Shown: in pieces, positions 11,461 to 21,087 of the stretch
Numbering within the stretch: position 1 is the first letter of the stretch
Layout: each line of letters opens with the position of its first letter
Assembly: GCA_004151065.3 (NCBI GenBank)
Contig: NWUY0304062905.1
Location: forward strand, 1-39,585
Direction of reading: 5' to 3'
Source of the DNA: Larix sibirica
Taxonomy: Eukaryota > Streptophyta > Pinopsida > Pinales > Pinaceae
Length of the DNA stretch: 39,585 nt
Translations under genes and position numbers: made by a program
Notes under the pieces: generated by a model
Told to the model about the DNA's origin: nothing
The model's input: the letters and a program-made list of their open reading frames with translations, nothing else
Databases searched by the model: none

Positions 11461-12445
11461 TCCCACTTTTCCTTGCCTTTAGAAGGCAAGTTAGATGCTC
11501 AGGCGCATTTGGCCAAATTTGAGGCCATTTGCAAATACCTTCAGTCTTCGCCTGATGTCATGGCTAAGCTCTTTTCCTGCCTTTTTTCTGGTGATGAAGT
11601 TTAGTAGCTTCGTAATTTTCCTCCCTAGGCCTCCATTACCTCCTTTTACCAGCTAGCTCAAGCTTTTATTAAAATGTTTGCTGTAGCTCCCATATAAGAG
11701 TTTATCTTGGCCAATCTTGCGGTCGTAAAGTAAGAGGAGTGGGAGTCTGCCAGTGACTTTGTATGGTGCTAGTAGGTGGTCTATTCTAAGGTCACCATAC
11801 CTATCCCTCAGGGTGAACTCTGCTATTTGTTTTTTTATGATAGCCCTTAGAGTGGACCTCCGGATAGAATTGGCCAAGAGGGAGCCCGCAACTTATAAGC
11901 AAGTTGTTCTTCATACTCTTAAACTTTATGGGGTTAATATCCAGTTAAATCTAAAGCAGTTTGGTTCTCCCCCGCCCCCCTACCAGTAAACAAGCAAAAG
12001 TGAAATCTGACCGAAAAAAAAACCAATGTGGCATGCGCACTACAACCAGTAATAGCATAGTTGAGTCCTCACGTCTTTTTCCAGCTATTCCACAAACTAC
12101 TTTTACTATCATCCACCAAGTGATCATAGCACCTACACAATGCAATCTTCCTGCTCCTAGTTAGACTACCTCACTTATGAAGATTACCAAGTGTCAACCG
12201 AAACCTAGTCAGTCTACCCAATCTACCCAGTCGGGGTAATCTAGTAAGCCTATTCCTAAACAGCCTGCTTTTCAATCCAGCCCTTAGGAAGCCATTTTTA
12301 CGTAGCAACCAAAAAGTGTTCATCTAGTTCTGATGAGCCTGGTAGACGCCCGGCGACATCTTGATCAATTGAAGTCATATACTTATCACGATCTCTTAGG
12401 CCACTCTGTTGAAGAGTGCTTCATTTAGAATAGGCTCCTTACCCA
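11461..12445 (+). pseudogene. Ty3/gypsy-type gag fossil
   Basis: Frame 1 from 11461 to about 11880 reads as a retrotransposon gag core: AHLAKFEAICKYLQSSPDVM, then FYQLAQAFIKMFAV, EFILANLAVVK and EEWESASDFVW. The last corresponds to the family's usual 'Q...ESF.DFV.RW' segment. Eight stops fall in this frame (11602, 11605, 11626, 11695, 11731, 11770, 11773, 11848). All are TAG or TAA and none is TGA, and several sit where Gln is natural. After a shift near the T-run at 11830-11836, another frame continues with ELAKREPATYKQVVLHTLKLYG. Near 12375-12428 a zinc-knuckle remnant YTYHDLLGHSVEEC matches the plant gag pattern C.YH...GH..EEC, with the first Cys now Tyr. The protease fossil follows on the same strand. 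It is broken and cannot be expressed. Confidence 0.7.
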
Positions 12446-12936
12446 GTAGGGGCATTCAAGTGGTACCCAGACTACAACACTTGTCCAACCTTCAAATGCT
12501 CAGTTTGGGATTTTAACAAATCCTTTCCTAGTGTATTCAAGCTAGGGTACAGTAACCTTTTTAGCTCCCAAACCCCTTATGTCTCAACTCCTTTTAATCC
12601 TTTAATAGGTCAGTGGAGATTACATATATCCACTTAGACCTCCATTGTTGGTTTATTAGAGGAGGTTGATCACCCGGATGTAAACGTGGTCACACATAAG
12701 CAAGCAGCTGCTGGTGCCTCTTCCTCTTCCAACTCATGACCTCTATGAGTTTTAGCTACTTCAACTATGTCTTCGACCACTACCCCGCTTGCTACTACAG
12801 TCGACGCATCTTCTAGTTCTACAGTCCCTTTTCTTTTCCTTCCTACTACTTTGACTTTTAGTAACCCTATTGCATCTGGTCACCTTATCCGACCTTATTT
12901 CTTTTGATGATTTGGCAAACACACATGTAAATATAA

Positions 12937-13617
12937 CTCTGTCTGTTAGACCTAATATATTTCTCTTGTTCTATTGAGAACTCGTTAGTAGAAAACTTAT
13001 ATGCTCCTCCCCCTCCAACTTATAAGGCTCCAATTATACCTTCTACTTATATTCCTACTACACAATCCCACTTCATGGGGCACATTACCAGTGCGCAACA
13101 AAAAAGAAGGGAGCCTCTCCCACTTATTTAATCCACATTAGGGCATTATGCTTTTGATTCACGCATTGTACAGGATAACTCTTCACTCATGGTTATGTGT
13201 GATCTTCCCCTTTTCATTGAGTGTAAAGTTAGTCCCTTTTATGTCAAGCATTGTCTGGTTGATTGTGGTTTGGGTTTCAATGTTGTCTCTTATTATTTAC
13301 TAAACCTGCATTAGATAAATGATGACATACAGGTTATACGTTCTACTTGCCCTGGATATGATTCCCACAAAGCCATTCCTATGGGATGATCATTTGACCC
13401 ATCATTGTTGGTTTGTGCACCCTTATAGCACCCTTTTTTCATCGACAAACCCTTGTCCTACAACCTGTTGTTAAGACATCCTTGGATCCATCGTATGTGT
13501 GCGATCCCATCAACCTTGTTCCAACAACTATAGTTTACCTTTGATGGTAGAGTTGATATTCTCCCGGGTGACCCAAATTTCTATGTGTATTATATAGTTC
13601 CTCTGTTTAAGAATGGA
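12937..13617 (+). pseudogene. Ty3/gypsy aspartic protease (retropepsin) fossil
   Basis: One frame of 227 codons has only five internal stops (13129 TAA, 13312 TAG, 13387 TGA, 13426 TAG, 13531 TAG), against about thirteen expected by chance. It reads as the plant gypsy protease region. VKHCLVDCGLGFNVVS holds the Asp of the active site, in the place of the usual D-[SG]-G. VIRSTCPGYDSHKAIPMG corresponds to the flap region. SYNLLLRHPWIHRMCAIPS matches the highly conserved Y-N-x-L-L-G-R-x-W-I-H...A-x-P-S block of this family, followed by LFQQL and FTFDGRVDILPGD. The Gly before Arg in the RPW block is changed. A Pro-rich linker (APPPPTYKAP) lies at about 13000. Reverse transcriptase should follow but is not readable. 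Confidence 0.85.
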
Positions 13618-15141
13618 TGAGTAAATACCATAACTTCTGTGCAAGTCTTGCCTCTCATTTGTAATACCCCTAGGAAACTGAAAGCTCTACCTCTTGTGTA
13701 ATTGACCGCTCCTATTCTGATGCCTATAGTTCATCTGGAGGCACTCCTCTCTTAGTTGATTCATCCAGCACCCTATTAAATGCATCCATTACAGTGCCAT
13801 CGATTTTTACCCCTTTCATTTCCTAGGCTAACTAAGAGCCCAAGTTTATAGTTATACCCATACTCGATAAGAGTAAAGGTATGGTTGGCCCTAACATACC
13901 TGTTGTATCTAAAGCTTATAGACCTGGTAATACCGAGTATACACAGCATGGACCCACGTAAAAAGAGAACCTTCATCTTTACCTTTTATTTTATCCCGAG
14001 TGAGTATCATTTTGTAGGTCTTATTACTATGGAGTTTTACCCCTGCGTCTTATCTAGGTTTTACACCAATCCGAACCCTCTTTTTGCTACACTGATTTGT
14101 TGTTTACATCCGGAGGACTTTAGTAGTAATATACTTGGTGCTTCTTTTTGTAAGACACCATTCCTATCACCTGCTATCTACCCTGGATTACTCCCAACAC
14201 CTGTAGTTTAGCCCGCTTTCAAACTGAAATAGAATATATATATGGAACTAGTAAAGAACTCAACAATCTTTATATCTAACTAGGAAACGAGCTGCTGCCT
14301 AGTGCTTATCTGGTGATGATGGTGGTGAGTAAACGAGTTCCGGGTCAATGAGGTAAGCTGATGGCTTTGAATCTAGGGACTCTCGATCTTGATCTCTAAC
14401 TAGCTCTGGTTTTCTCGCCCCCGTTATTGGTGCTTTCTCTGCTCTAACCGCCTTTGCCTAAGCTGCTGTTAATGCCTGCGCCTTGGTTACGGGTACTTTC
14501 ACTCGATCAACAAAACCTGCTGCGGGGTTGGGAATTCAATTTGATGGTAAGCCAGGGGGGATCCAATACTTTTGAGAGTCCGTGTGTCCGGGGTGATACG
14601 GCTCACTGTGGGGCCAGGGGATCTATATTTAGGGTATAGGTGCACTTTATTGGGCTATGTGGACGGTAGGCGCGCTTTTTTATGGTCTCACGTACATTGG
14701 ACTATTACCAGTGCAGCTGCCTTTTATATGTGTTAATGCGCGCAGGAATCAATCAGTGACTAGTTCGTTATACGAAAATTGTGATCGATTCATTGCACTT
14801 CTTCTCCCTCGTTTCCTTTTCCGGATCGATAAATAAACATGAGGGGGGGGAACTTGGACCAGAAATAAGGATATAAACATTTCAATTCTTGCTCAAAATT
14901 GGGCTATTCCCCTCCTTACCCTCACTACGTTAAATAACCTATATTTGGTAAGAGCCAAGGAAAAGATTGAATACCGACGAGTTGAAGGCTTCCTCTGTTG
15001 AGAGGTCCCAGGCTAAGGCAAAAGGTTCAAAGGGTAAAGGTAAAAAAATGTAGAAAAACACTGGTTTATCTCAAAACCCATATGGAACACTAAGGGTTTT
15101 GCCCCAGTAGCTCACATGGTAGAGTTCCAAAAACTCTATAA
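13618..15141. other. Spacer between two retroelement fossils
   Basis: A plus-strand open frame at 13885-14211 (108 codons) begins soon after the protease fossil but carries no motif I recognise. A plus-strand frame at 14454-14639 also has none. Between about 14940 and 15140 the sequence is probably the 5' part of the second gag (Lys/Gly-rich reading near 15015), but the frame is broken. Confidence 0.4.
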
Positions 15142-15680
15142 GGCAGGGCTTTGCAGTGGTATATGAAGCTTGTGCACGGCTCACAGGGTGGACTGGTTCT
15201 GACCCTATATAAGATAAACAAAAAAATTGTTTCCGAGTTTAAGCAACATATGTTGGAGCAATAGAGTATTAGTGAGCTGAAGGATATTAGAAAGGTGGTA
15301 GGAGAAACTTCATGGGAAGATGCTCATAGGTTTCAGGATATTTTGAGTAGTTTTACTTTTCATATTTACGATAACAATATAAGGAATGATTCATTGGTGG
15401 ATTGCTCCCTCTGACCAGAATTCCCTTAATGCAACAAAGGATCACAACTCCTAGAGAAGCACTGGAACAGGCCATGAGAATAAAGAAATGGCGGGGTATT
15501 TTGGAAATACCCAGGTTGTGGCCACTGGATCAGTTCCTTAGTTATCCTAGTTTCATACGCAGATTTACGCCCTCACAGAGCATATTAAATAACTTACTAA
15601 AGCTAAGACCAAAAGAAAACATGTGTGGTGTACTAGTCGTAAAGTGGAGGGTCATCATTCTAATGAATGCCCTCTACTTC
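15142..15680 (+). pseudogene. Second gypsy gag fossil: core and first zinc knuckle
   Basis: Frame 1 from 15142 to 15412 has a single stop (TAG, 15262) in 90 codons. It reads GRALQWYMKLV (the gag 'G.A..WY..L' segment), then KKIVSEFKQHMLEQ, ISELKDIRKVVGE and WEDAHRFQDIL. Near 15405 the frame shifts and continues IPLMQQRITTPREALEQAMR, the familiar 'T..EAL..A.RI' end of a gag domain. A third frame from 15479 reaches a CCHC box at 15629-15670: Cys 15629, Arg in place of the second Cys (15638, CGT), His 15653 and Cys 15668, with CX2CX4HX4C spacing kept. Stops in this third frame (15539, 15548, 15590) are TAG, TAG, TAA. Confidence 0.8.
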
Positions 15681-15979
15681 TAAAAGGAGTTACGTAAGGC
15701 CCTTGAGTTGGCCCTTTCCCCATAATACCTTTGGGTGGAGTTGTGCAAGTGTCTTCAGCAAGACCATTTAATAAATTGAAAACAAGAGAGTACTATAAAT
15801 ATACAGAGTGTATGGCCACCCTCTGCAACATTGTTCCATTTTGTAGAATTAATCCTCGGTCCCTAATAAATTGAACTTTTAGTTTTGTGGTACCAACACG
15901 CACAGTATATACAATCGTAATGCTCTGTAGGCTCTGGTAGAAAGGATTGAGAATACTTCATTCAGGGTAATATAAAATT

Positions 15980-16303
15980 AGAAACCGCAAGGTGGTGGAG
16001 GTAGAGGTAAAGGAGGAGGATATCGAAGAGGAAGAACAGGTGGAAGATATTGGCCCTATCCGGTGCTATAATTGTGACGAGGTGGGCCAAATTGCTCGTG
16101 ATTATCCACTTCCTCGGTGGTCCACGTGTAACCATTATCGAGCCATGGGTCATGCCACCGAGGACTATCCTGATCTGATTGAGAGGTGGGAAGCCCGTGC
16201 AAGGAAGAGGACAACAAACTTAGTAAGTTATAAACCCAGGCTGAATGGTGGAGGCATAGGACCCACCATTAGTGTGGTGACAGGAAGTAATCAAGAGATA
16301 TAG
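15980..16303 (+). pseudogene. Second gypsy gag fossil: Arg/Gly linker and double zinc knuckle
   Basis: Frame 1 from 15991 gives an Arg/Gly-rich linker (GGGRGKGGGYRRGRTGG). A one-base shift leads into frame 2, with CYNCDEVGQIARDY (16064-16105) and CNHYRAMGHATEDY (16127-16168), two CX2CX4HX4C zinc knuckles of the gag nucleocapsid. Four of the eight zinc ligands are lost: His to Gln at 16088 and Cys to Tyr at 16103, 16136 and 16166. The tail (DLIERWEARARKRTTNLVS..PR) and ISVVT match the stretch that leads into the protease in this plant family. With the box at 15629 this gag had at least three knuckles. Protease is not seen downstream. Confidence 0.85.
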
Positions 16304-16385
16304 AGAGCAGGGGGAACAAACAAATTTACAACATGGGATGTAAAATAAAAAGGTAGTGTATATAGGACTGGACTTCCAGCAATAA

Positions 16386-16535
16386 AAGCTCGCCCAATAT
16401 AACATATAAATAGAAAAGGTTGTATAGATAAAGAACATATATAAAGGCCCAATATAAAGAGTTGAGGCTCGTAGATAAGATTCCCTCCCATCATAAAAAG
16501 ATACAAACAACAAGAAGGTTGGGGGTACCAAGTTG
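16386..16535. repeat. Diverged dispersed repeat, copy 1 (second copy at 26085-26178)
   Basis: The words CGCCCAATATAAC, GGCCCAATATAAAGAG, AAAAAGATAC and AAGGTTGGGGG occur in the same order at 26085-26178 (CGCCCAAAATAAC, GGCCAATATGAAAAG, AAAAAGGTAC, AAGGTTGGGGG). The copies differ by many substitutions and several gaps. This segment lies directly behind the gag fossil and could be retroelement-derived. No protein is readable on either strand. Confidence 0.5.
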
Positions 16536-16563
16536 ATTGGGAAGGGCGGGGTCTAAATCATAG

Positions 16564-17364
16564 AATAATAAAGAGGGTTCTCAAGATCCCGTCGCATATG
16601 AAACCAAAAGGTTCGATGGAGGTGCGGAGCGAAGATAAACAAAAAAGTTGAGGCTATGGAATAGAGAATCTACTCCTGAAGGTGGGGTCTGAATCATATC
16701 AATAGGCATAGAGTGAGGTTTACCCAGTCCCAGCACCTTAAGTAGCACTACTTCGCCTAGCATCCCTTCGCAATTATGGTTCCAGACCCAGATTGAGATG
16801 CAAAGCCAAAAGCTAGGGCAAGGGCAGGACAAAGATGCCGTAGAAGTAGCATTTTTTTAAGCAGCGAAGAAAACAGCAGTTTCGCCAGCAGGAAAGGCAT
16901 CAAAGCAAGCAGCACCAGCAACGAAAGCACCAGGGGTGGAGGCAAGGGTAGCACCTATTGTGGTTTAACCTGTTGAAGCACTCGTTGATCTACCAGCAGC
17001 AGACCATATATCTATAAAATATAAAATAAGGGTAACCTTGCCAGCAAGCGAAGCAATAACCCCGCCGCCCCAATATCTGTGTGTGAGTGTTTTTGAAGGT
17101 CTTCACCGTGTAGTAAGGTGGTTAGTAAGGTCTATACAGAAGGCAAGAATCAATATAATAGCCCTGCCGTTACCGAAGTATTCTTTCTATCTCGAAGTAT
17201 TCTTTCCCCGATTGCACATTATCTGGTGGGAGGGGCATAGCCCCGTTGGGCTGTTAGAGCCGGAACGAATAGGAGCAACAATTCTTAGTGCGTCCCTCCT
17301 CATGGCGCTGGAAATAAATAAGGTGGTGAAAAAGTTCTATAGGCATGTGCGATACGCAAGATGA
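16564..17364 (+). pseudogene. Unidentified fossil reading frame, about 267 codons, five stops
   Basis: A single plus-strand frame stays in register from 16564 to the TGA at 17362. It has only five internal stops (TAA 16636, TGA 16690, TGA 16714, TAA 16858, TAA 16966), where about sixteen are expected by chance. After 16714 there are just two stops in 216 codons, and 17038-17361 is open for 108 codons. The product would begin with mixed polar sequence, then a Ser/Thr/Pro-rich part (16717-16770), a Gln-rich part, an Ala/Lys/Pro-rich part (AAKKTAVSPAGKASKQAAP, 16861-16917) and a more hydrophobic C-terminal part with RWLVRSIQKARINIIALPLP and MALEINKVVKKF. I do not recognise the family. It follows the gag fossil on the same strand, so a mobile-element origin is possible. 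Confidence 0.5.
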
Positions 17365-19298
17365 GTTTTTCTATTTGATGTCAAACTTTCTGTATCGGGG
17401 AACAAGGGGTGGGGACGTAAGTGAGTGGGGTGAGCCCAACCCCAGCAAATGGTAGAATAAGTGGGGGTAAGGGTATTATTTTGCGAGCTGATACTTGCCT
17501 CATACCTTGAAGTGATAGGGAAGATTGCTGTCTGATGTTAGTATAAGAATACTACTATACTAATAATCCTTGTGTGGTATGTTGACTGAATAAGAAGACT
17601 AAATGTATATTTATTTATACCTTTTTTCCCTATTGGATTTCCCAACTAAATGGGTTTCCTGCCTATTGCTTACTAAAGACCTTGATTTCAAAGAGCGTTA
17701 TATAGGCCCGGGTTAAAGAAGGTTGGGGTCCTAAAGAAAATGGAGGTAGCAATAGAAATTCACTAGTGTAAAGGTGGCGTATAAAGATGGTAGATTCTCC
17801 TCTGTGAACCTGGAAGCGAGGTGATGCTATCTTTTACTTCCCCTCTGGATGATGGTGGCACCAAAAATATTGTGCTATCCTGTCAATATGCATGTAGATT
17901 AGGCTTTATGAGTAGAGCTTCCTGAATAGAGGTTAATACACAGATATAGGTACCCTTTAGTATAGCTTCCCCCTGAGGTTTATAAGGCTGGTTCGTAGAG
18001 GGTTTGTAACTAACTATATAAAGAATAAAAAGCTAGCGTGAATTAATGTGAGTTATACGAGGTATTAGACGGACTGATCAATCTGGGCAATATGTTCTCT
18101 CGACTCTAATTGCTTGCTGGCAAGTACAAAAGAAAGTGTAAAGGCTAGTTAGTAGTACCTCTTGGCATGGACAACCTTATTCTAAGGACGGAAGTGTATC
18201 GGCTTTCACTCTCAGTATAAAGTGCTAGTTAAATACTGCTTAAGACTTACTCTCTCTACGGAACCTACTCTCAGGAGGCAAGTAAGAAAGTACAGTGTCC
18301 ATGGTAAACATACTCAATGGACTAAGCAAGTAACTTACTCTAAGACTTACAGCAAGTGTCCAAAGGCAGGCTAGTACTAAGCTAAAAGCAGTCTTTATGG
18401 TAGAAGGCTTACCGCTTTCACTCTAAGTCCGGATGTAGACAAACCGTAAGTCAGTGTATCTATGGATGTAGACACTTAAGGCTTTAACTATCTTTAGAAA
18501 ATAATGGAGACTGGAAAGGCTCTTAAGCCTAGTTTACCGCCTTAGGGCAAGTAGTACCGGCTTATTCGCTGTAGCTCAGAGAAGTAAGGCCTCTTTATTT
18601 TGATCTTTATTTAAGGGGTTCCATCAGTCATCATTTGGTCATTCTTTATATATATGTAATTACGCAGCGCAGGCGGCTCTCATAATCGATCGTACCCTAA
18701 TAAAAATATCGTTACAAAGAGAGATATCTCATTATATATACAATATAATGTAATGTGTAATTATGCTTGCCTTATGACTTTGAAAAAGGTATCTCACTCA
18801 CGTAAAAGGTGATTCAAGCCTGTTAACACTTACTGAATTCACGCTTAGTGAGTGAATAAAGCAAGCGCTGTACTACTTTATTGTAGGGACGGGATGAACG
18901 AACCCGGCCAGCCAGATACCAATTTATTAACTTAGACAGACAGCGCTAGGAGAGAATATGCCTGCCTTGCTTTTACTTTTTGTGTCTAACCACCCTTACC
19001 CCGTTCTCCCACGATCCACCTCAGAACCAGTTAAGTTACGTTCCACCTCAGAACCACTTGATCCCTCCTAAAGTTACTTGATGCCCCGCTTCGCTCACTC
19101 AGAAAGGGGAGAGTGTATTTGATGCCATACATATATGATGCATATTGGGACCAACCTGCCTGCCTTTCCTCTCTCTTACGTACTTTCACGTGCCTTTTCA
19201 CACCCCTTTTATTGGATGCCTTTTTGCCCATACTCTATCTAACGTCCCTTTATGCATCTTGAAACACCCTTTTTTATGCATATTTATTGGACCGGTTA
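17365..19298. other. Spacer with degenerate short repeats
   Basis: No gene is recognised. From about 18120 to 18560 words such as GCAAGTA, TAAGACTTAC, GGCTTACCG/GGCTTTCACTC and ATGTAGAC recur irregularly (ATGTAGACA near 18432 and 18466). These look like eroded tandem repeats. The minus frame 19031-19231 has no known motif. Confidence 0.4.
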
Positions 19299-19465
19299 TG
19301 TATCGGAGAATGCGGAATATTCATCGGAGATTGCGTACTTTAAAATTCACTATTTATCGGAGAATGCGGAATATTCATCGGAGAATGCAGAATTGGCATC
19401 GGAGAATGGCAGCCGACGTGGCATGTGCCGATGTGGCAGCCGAGGTGGCAGCCGACATGACCTCT
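19299..19465. repeat. Minisatellite array A: TCGGAGAATG and GCCGACGTGGCA units
   Basis: There are two unit types. The first is TATCGGAGAATGCGGAATATT; a 30-bp stretch containing it is exact at 19301-19330 and 19355-19384, and shorter CATCGGAGAATG copies follow at about 19376 and 19397. The second is a run of GC-rich units, GCAGCCGACGTGGCATGT and GCCGATGTGGCA, at about 19409-19456. A 31-bp stretch of this second part recurs exactly at 20909-20939. Open frames crossing it are by-products of the repeats. Confidence 0.8.
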
Positions 19466-20875
19466 GCAGCTTCCACTCACCTAGTTTCTACAACGTCCTG
19501 CCAGTTATACAACCTAGGAGACAGAGCTACGCTTGAGATAAGGGTTGGGGTACAAGACCTGGCAGCATTGGAATGACTTTCCAGGTGTACACTTACTTCG
19601 TGACATAAGGCGGCTTAGCATTGAGGGCGAAAATAGGATGACATACGGGGCATGGCAAAGTATCCGGTTATGCCTTACCTTCTAGCTAGCTCTTTTTAGG
19701 TACGGAGTCGCTCGACCAACGTGAAATTCATAGTCTTAGGAGAGGACACAACACCTTATAATGTCTATTTTGTTCCTCCTTTCAGGACCCCTTACCTGAG
19801 CAGAACTCAAGGCCTTTCAGGACCTTATATGCCCTTTATTTCTTCATTTCCCCCAAGAGATAGGTGCAACCTTCCCGAACGAATAATAAGTCAGAATCCT
19901 CTGGAATTGGGGGAAATATAGGTATCGAGAGATTGATTGTAGTTGCATTCTCCTAGAGCTGGCGTCAACGAGCTCATGCTAATGCTTGCTAGGACCTGTC
20001 GCAAATGTTTCGATCAATGCAAGCAATTGGTTGGGTCTTGGAGCGAACTACTCTTGTGGTTGGTTGGCCCCTTTCACTGTGAATAAAAGCATTTGCTGCA
20101 AAAGGGTTAGATGCCCATCGATCCCTTCAGCCCCATGAAAGGATAAATGAAATGTATACGATATTATAAGAGGGAAAGGCGCGAGGACCCAAGGTACCTC
20201 ACTGGGCAGGAAAACCCCAAAAAGGAGAAAGAATAATATCACTAGCATCCTAGAACTTATAAGTGTATTCTGGGTGCAATCCCAGCCTATCTATGACGGT
20301 ATCCTAGCTTATCTGTATCATGTGTGGGATAACGCAGTAGACTTATTTCCGCGGATTGGGAAAATACTAAACGAAAACCTCCGCAAATAAAAAACGAATA
20401 TTTTCTTATTGATTGGCTCATGGGTTGGAGGTTATCTGGGTCCTAAAACTGTCAATTTTTATATATAAACTATACCTTTTCCGATCGTTTCCCTTAACAC
20501 CTAACCTCCGCATTTAACATATTGTTGTAAAGAACATAAAAAACTCCCCCAATACTTCATGCTGCTATTACGTTTGGTGGGAGGATATAGCCAGGAAGGA
20601 GGGCGATTGGTTGAGCCATTCATATGCTGGTCAGGTAGTGCCATTGACCATAAGCCTAGAGAGAGCTAACAGCCCAACAAGTAAAGACACAAAGTAGGTC
20701 CACACCAGGGAGGTTACTTCAATTTATTCTTGGTCTATCTAGGAGTTGTTCCCTTAATGGTGGAGCATAAAAAATTTGGTTATTGGGCGAAGGTTCTCCC
20801 TTGGGAATAAAACAGGCGTTATAGGCGGTACCTATAACATCCCCCATGCATTCACCGACATGCATTCGCCAACAT
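19466..20875. other. Spacer between the two minisatellite arrays
   Basis: No gene is recognised. Open frames at 19721-19921 (plus) and 20048-20248 (minus) have no known motif. A loose pair GGTTGGAGGTTAT (near 20424) and TAACCTCCGCA (near 20503) could pair as an inverted repeat. Confidence 0.4.
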
Positions 20876-21015
20876 GGCATTTCCCCACTAGGGCATGTGT
20901 AGCCGACGTGGCAGCCGACGTGGCATGTGCCGATGTGGCATGTGCCGATGTGGCATCGGACCTCTGTCGGACCTCTCATCGGAGAATGTGGAATGAGCAT
21001 CGGAGAAGGGACGGA
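20876..21015. repeat. Minisatellite array B, same family as array A
   Basis: It contains GCCGACGTGGCA twice (near 20901 and 20913), then a 15-bp unit GCATGTGCCGATGTG in tandem (20921-20950), then ATCGGACCTCTG/GTCGGACCTCTC, then CATCGGAGAATG and CATCGGAGAAGG (20969-21009). The order of unit types is reversed relative to array A, with GCCGA units first and CGGAGAA units second, although both arrays read in the same strand sense. A minus-strand frame across it shows a CHIGT repeat that is only the translation of the 15-bp unit. Confidence 0.8.
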
Positions 21016-21087
21016 GCTGCTTAGTGTTTTTCCTCCGTACCTCCGTGATGTTTTAGTGGTGGTTCTGAAGTTGAACCATTAGCATAA

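Noticed and set aside
12331-12362. Second hammerhead-like text (CTGATGAGCCTGG...CCCGGCGACA)
   Set aside because: Stem II would pair, but GAAA is GACA and the stretch lies within the gag fossil, so it is most likely coincidence.
15103-15130. tRNA-like D-arm text (GCCCCAGTAGCTCACATGGTAGAG)
   Set aside because: No anticodon arm or T-arm at the right distance, and the stretch lies at the start of the second gag fossil.
19145-19576. 143-codon plus-strand frame and its overlapping partner
   Set aside because: Both cross minisatellite array A; length is within chance and there is no known motif.
20719-21000. Minus-strand frame with a CHIGT amino-acid repeat
   Set aside because: It is the translation of the 15-bp minisatellite unit, not evidence of a protein.
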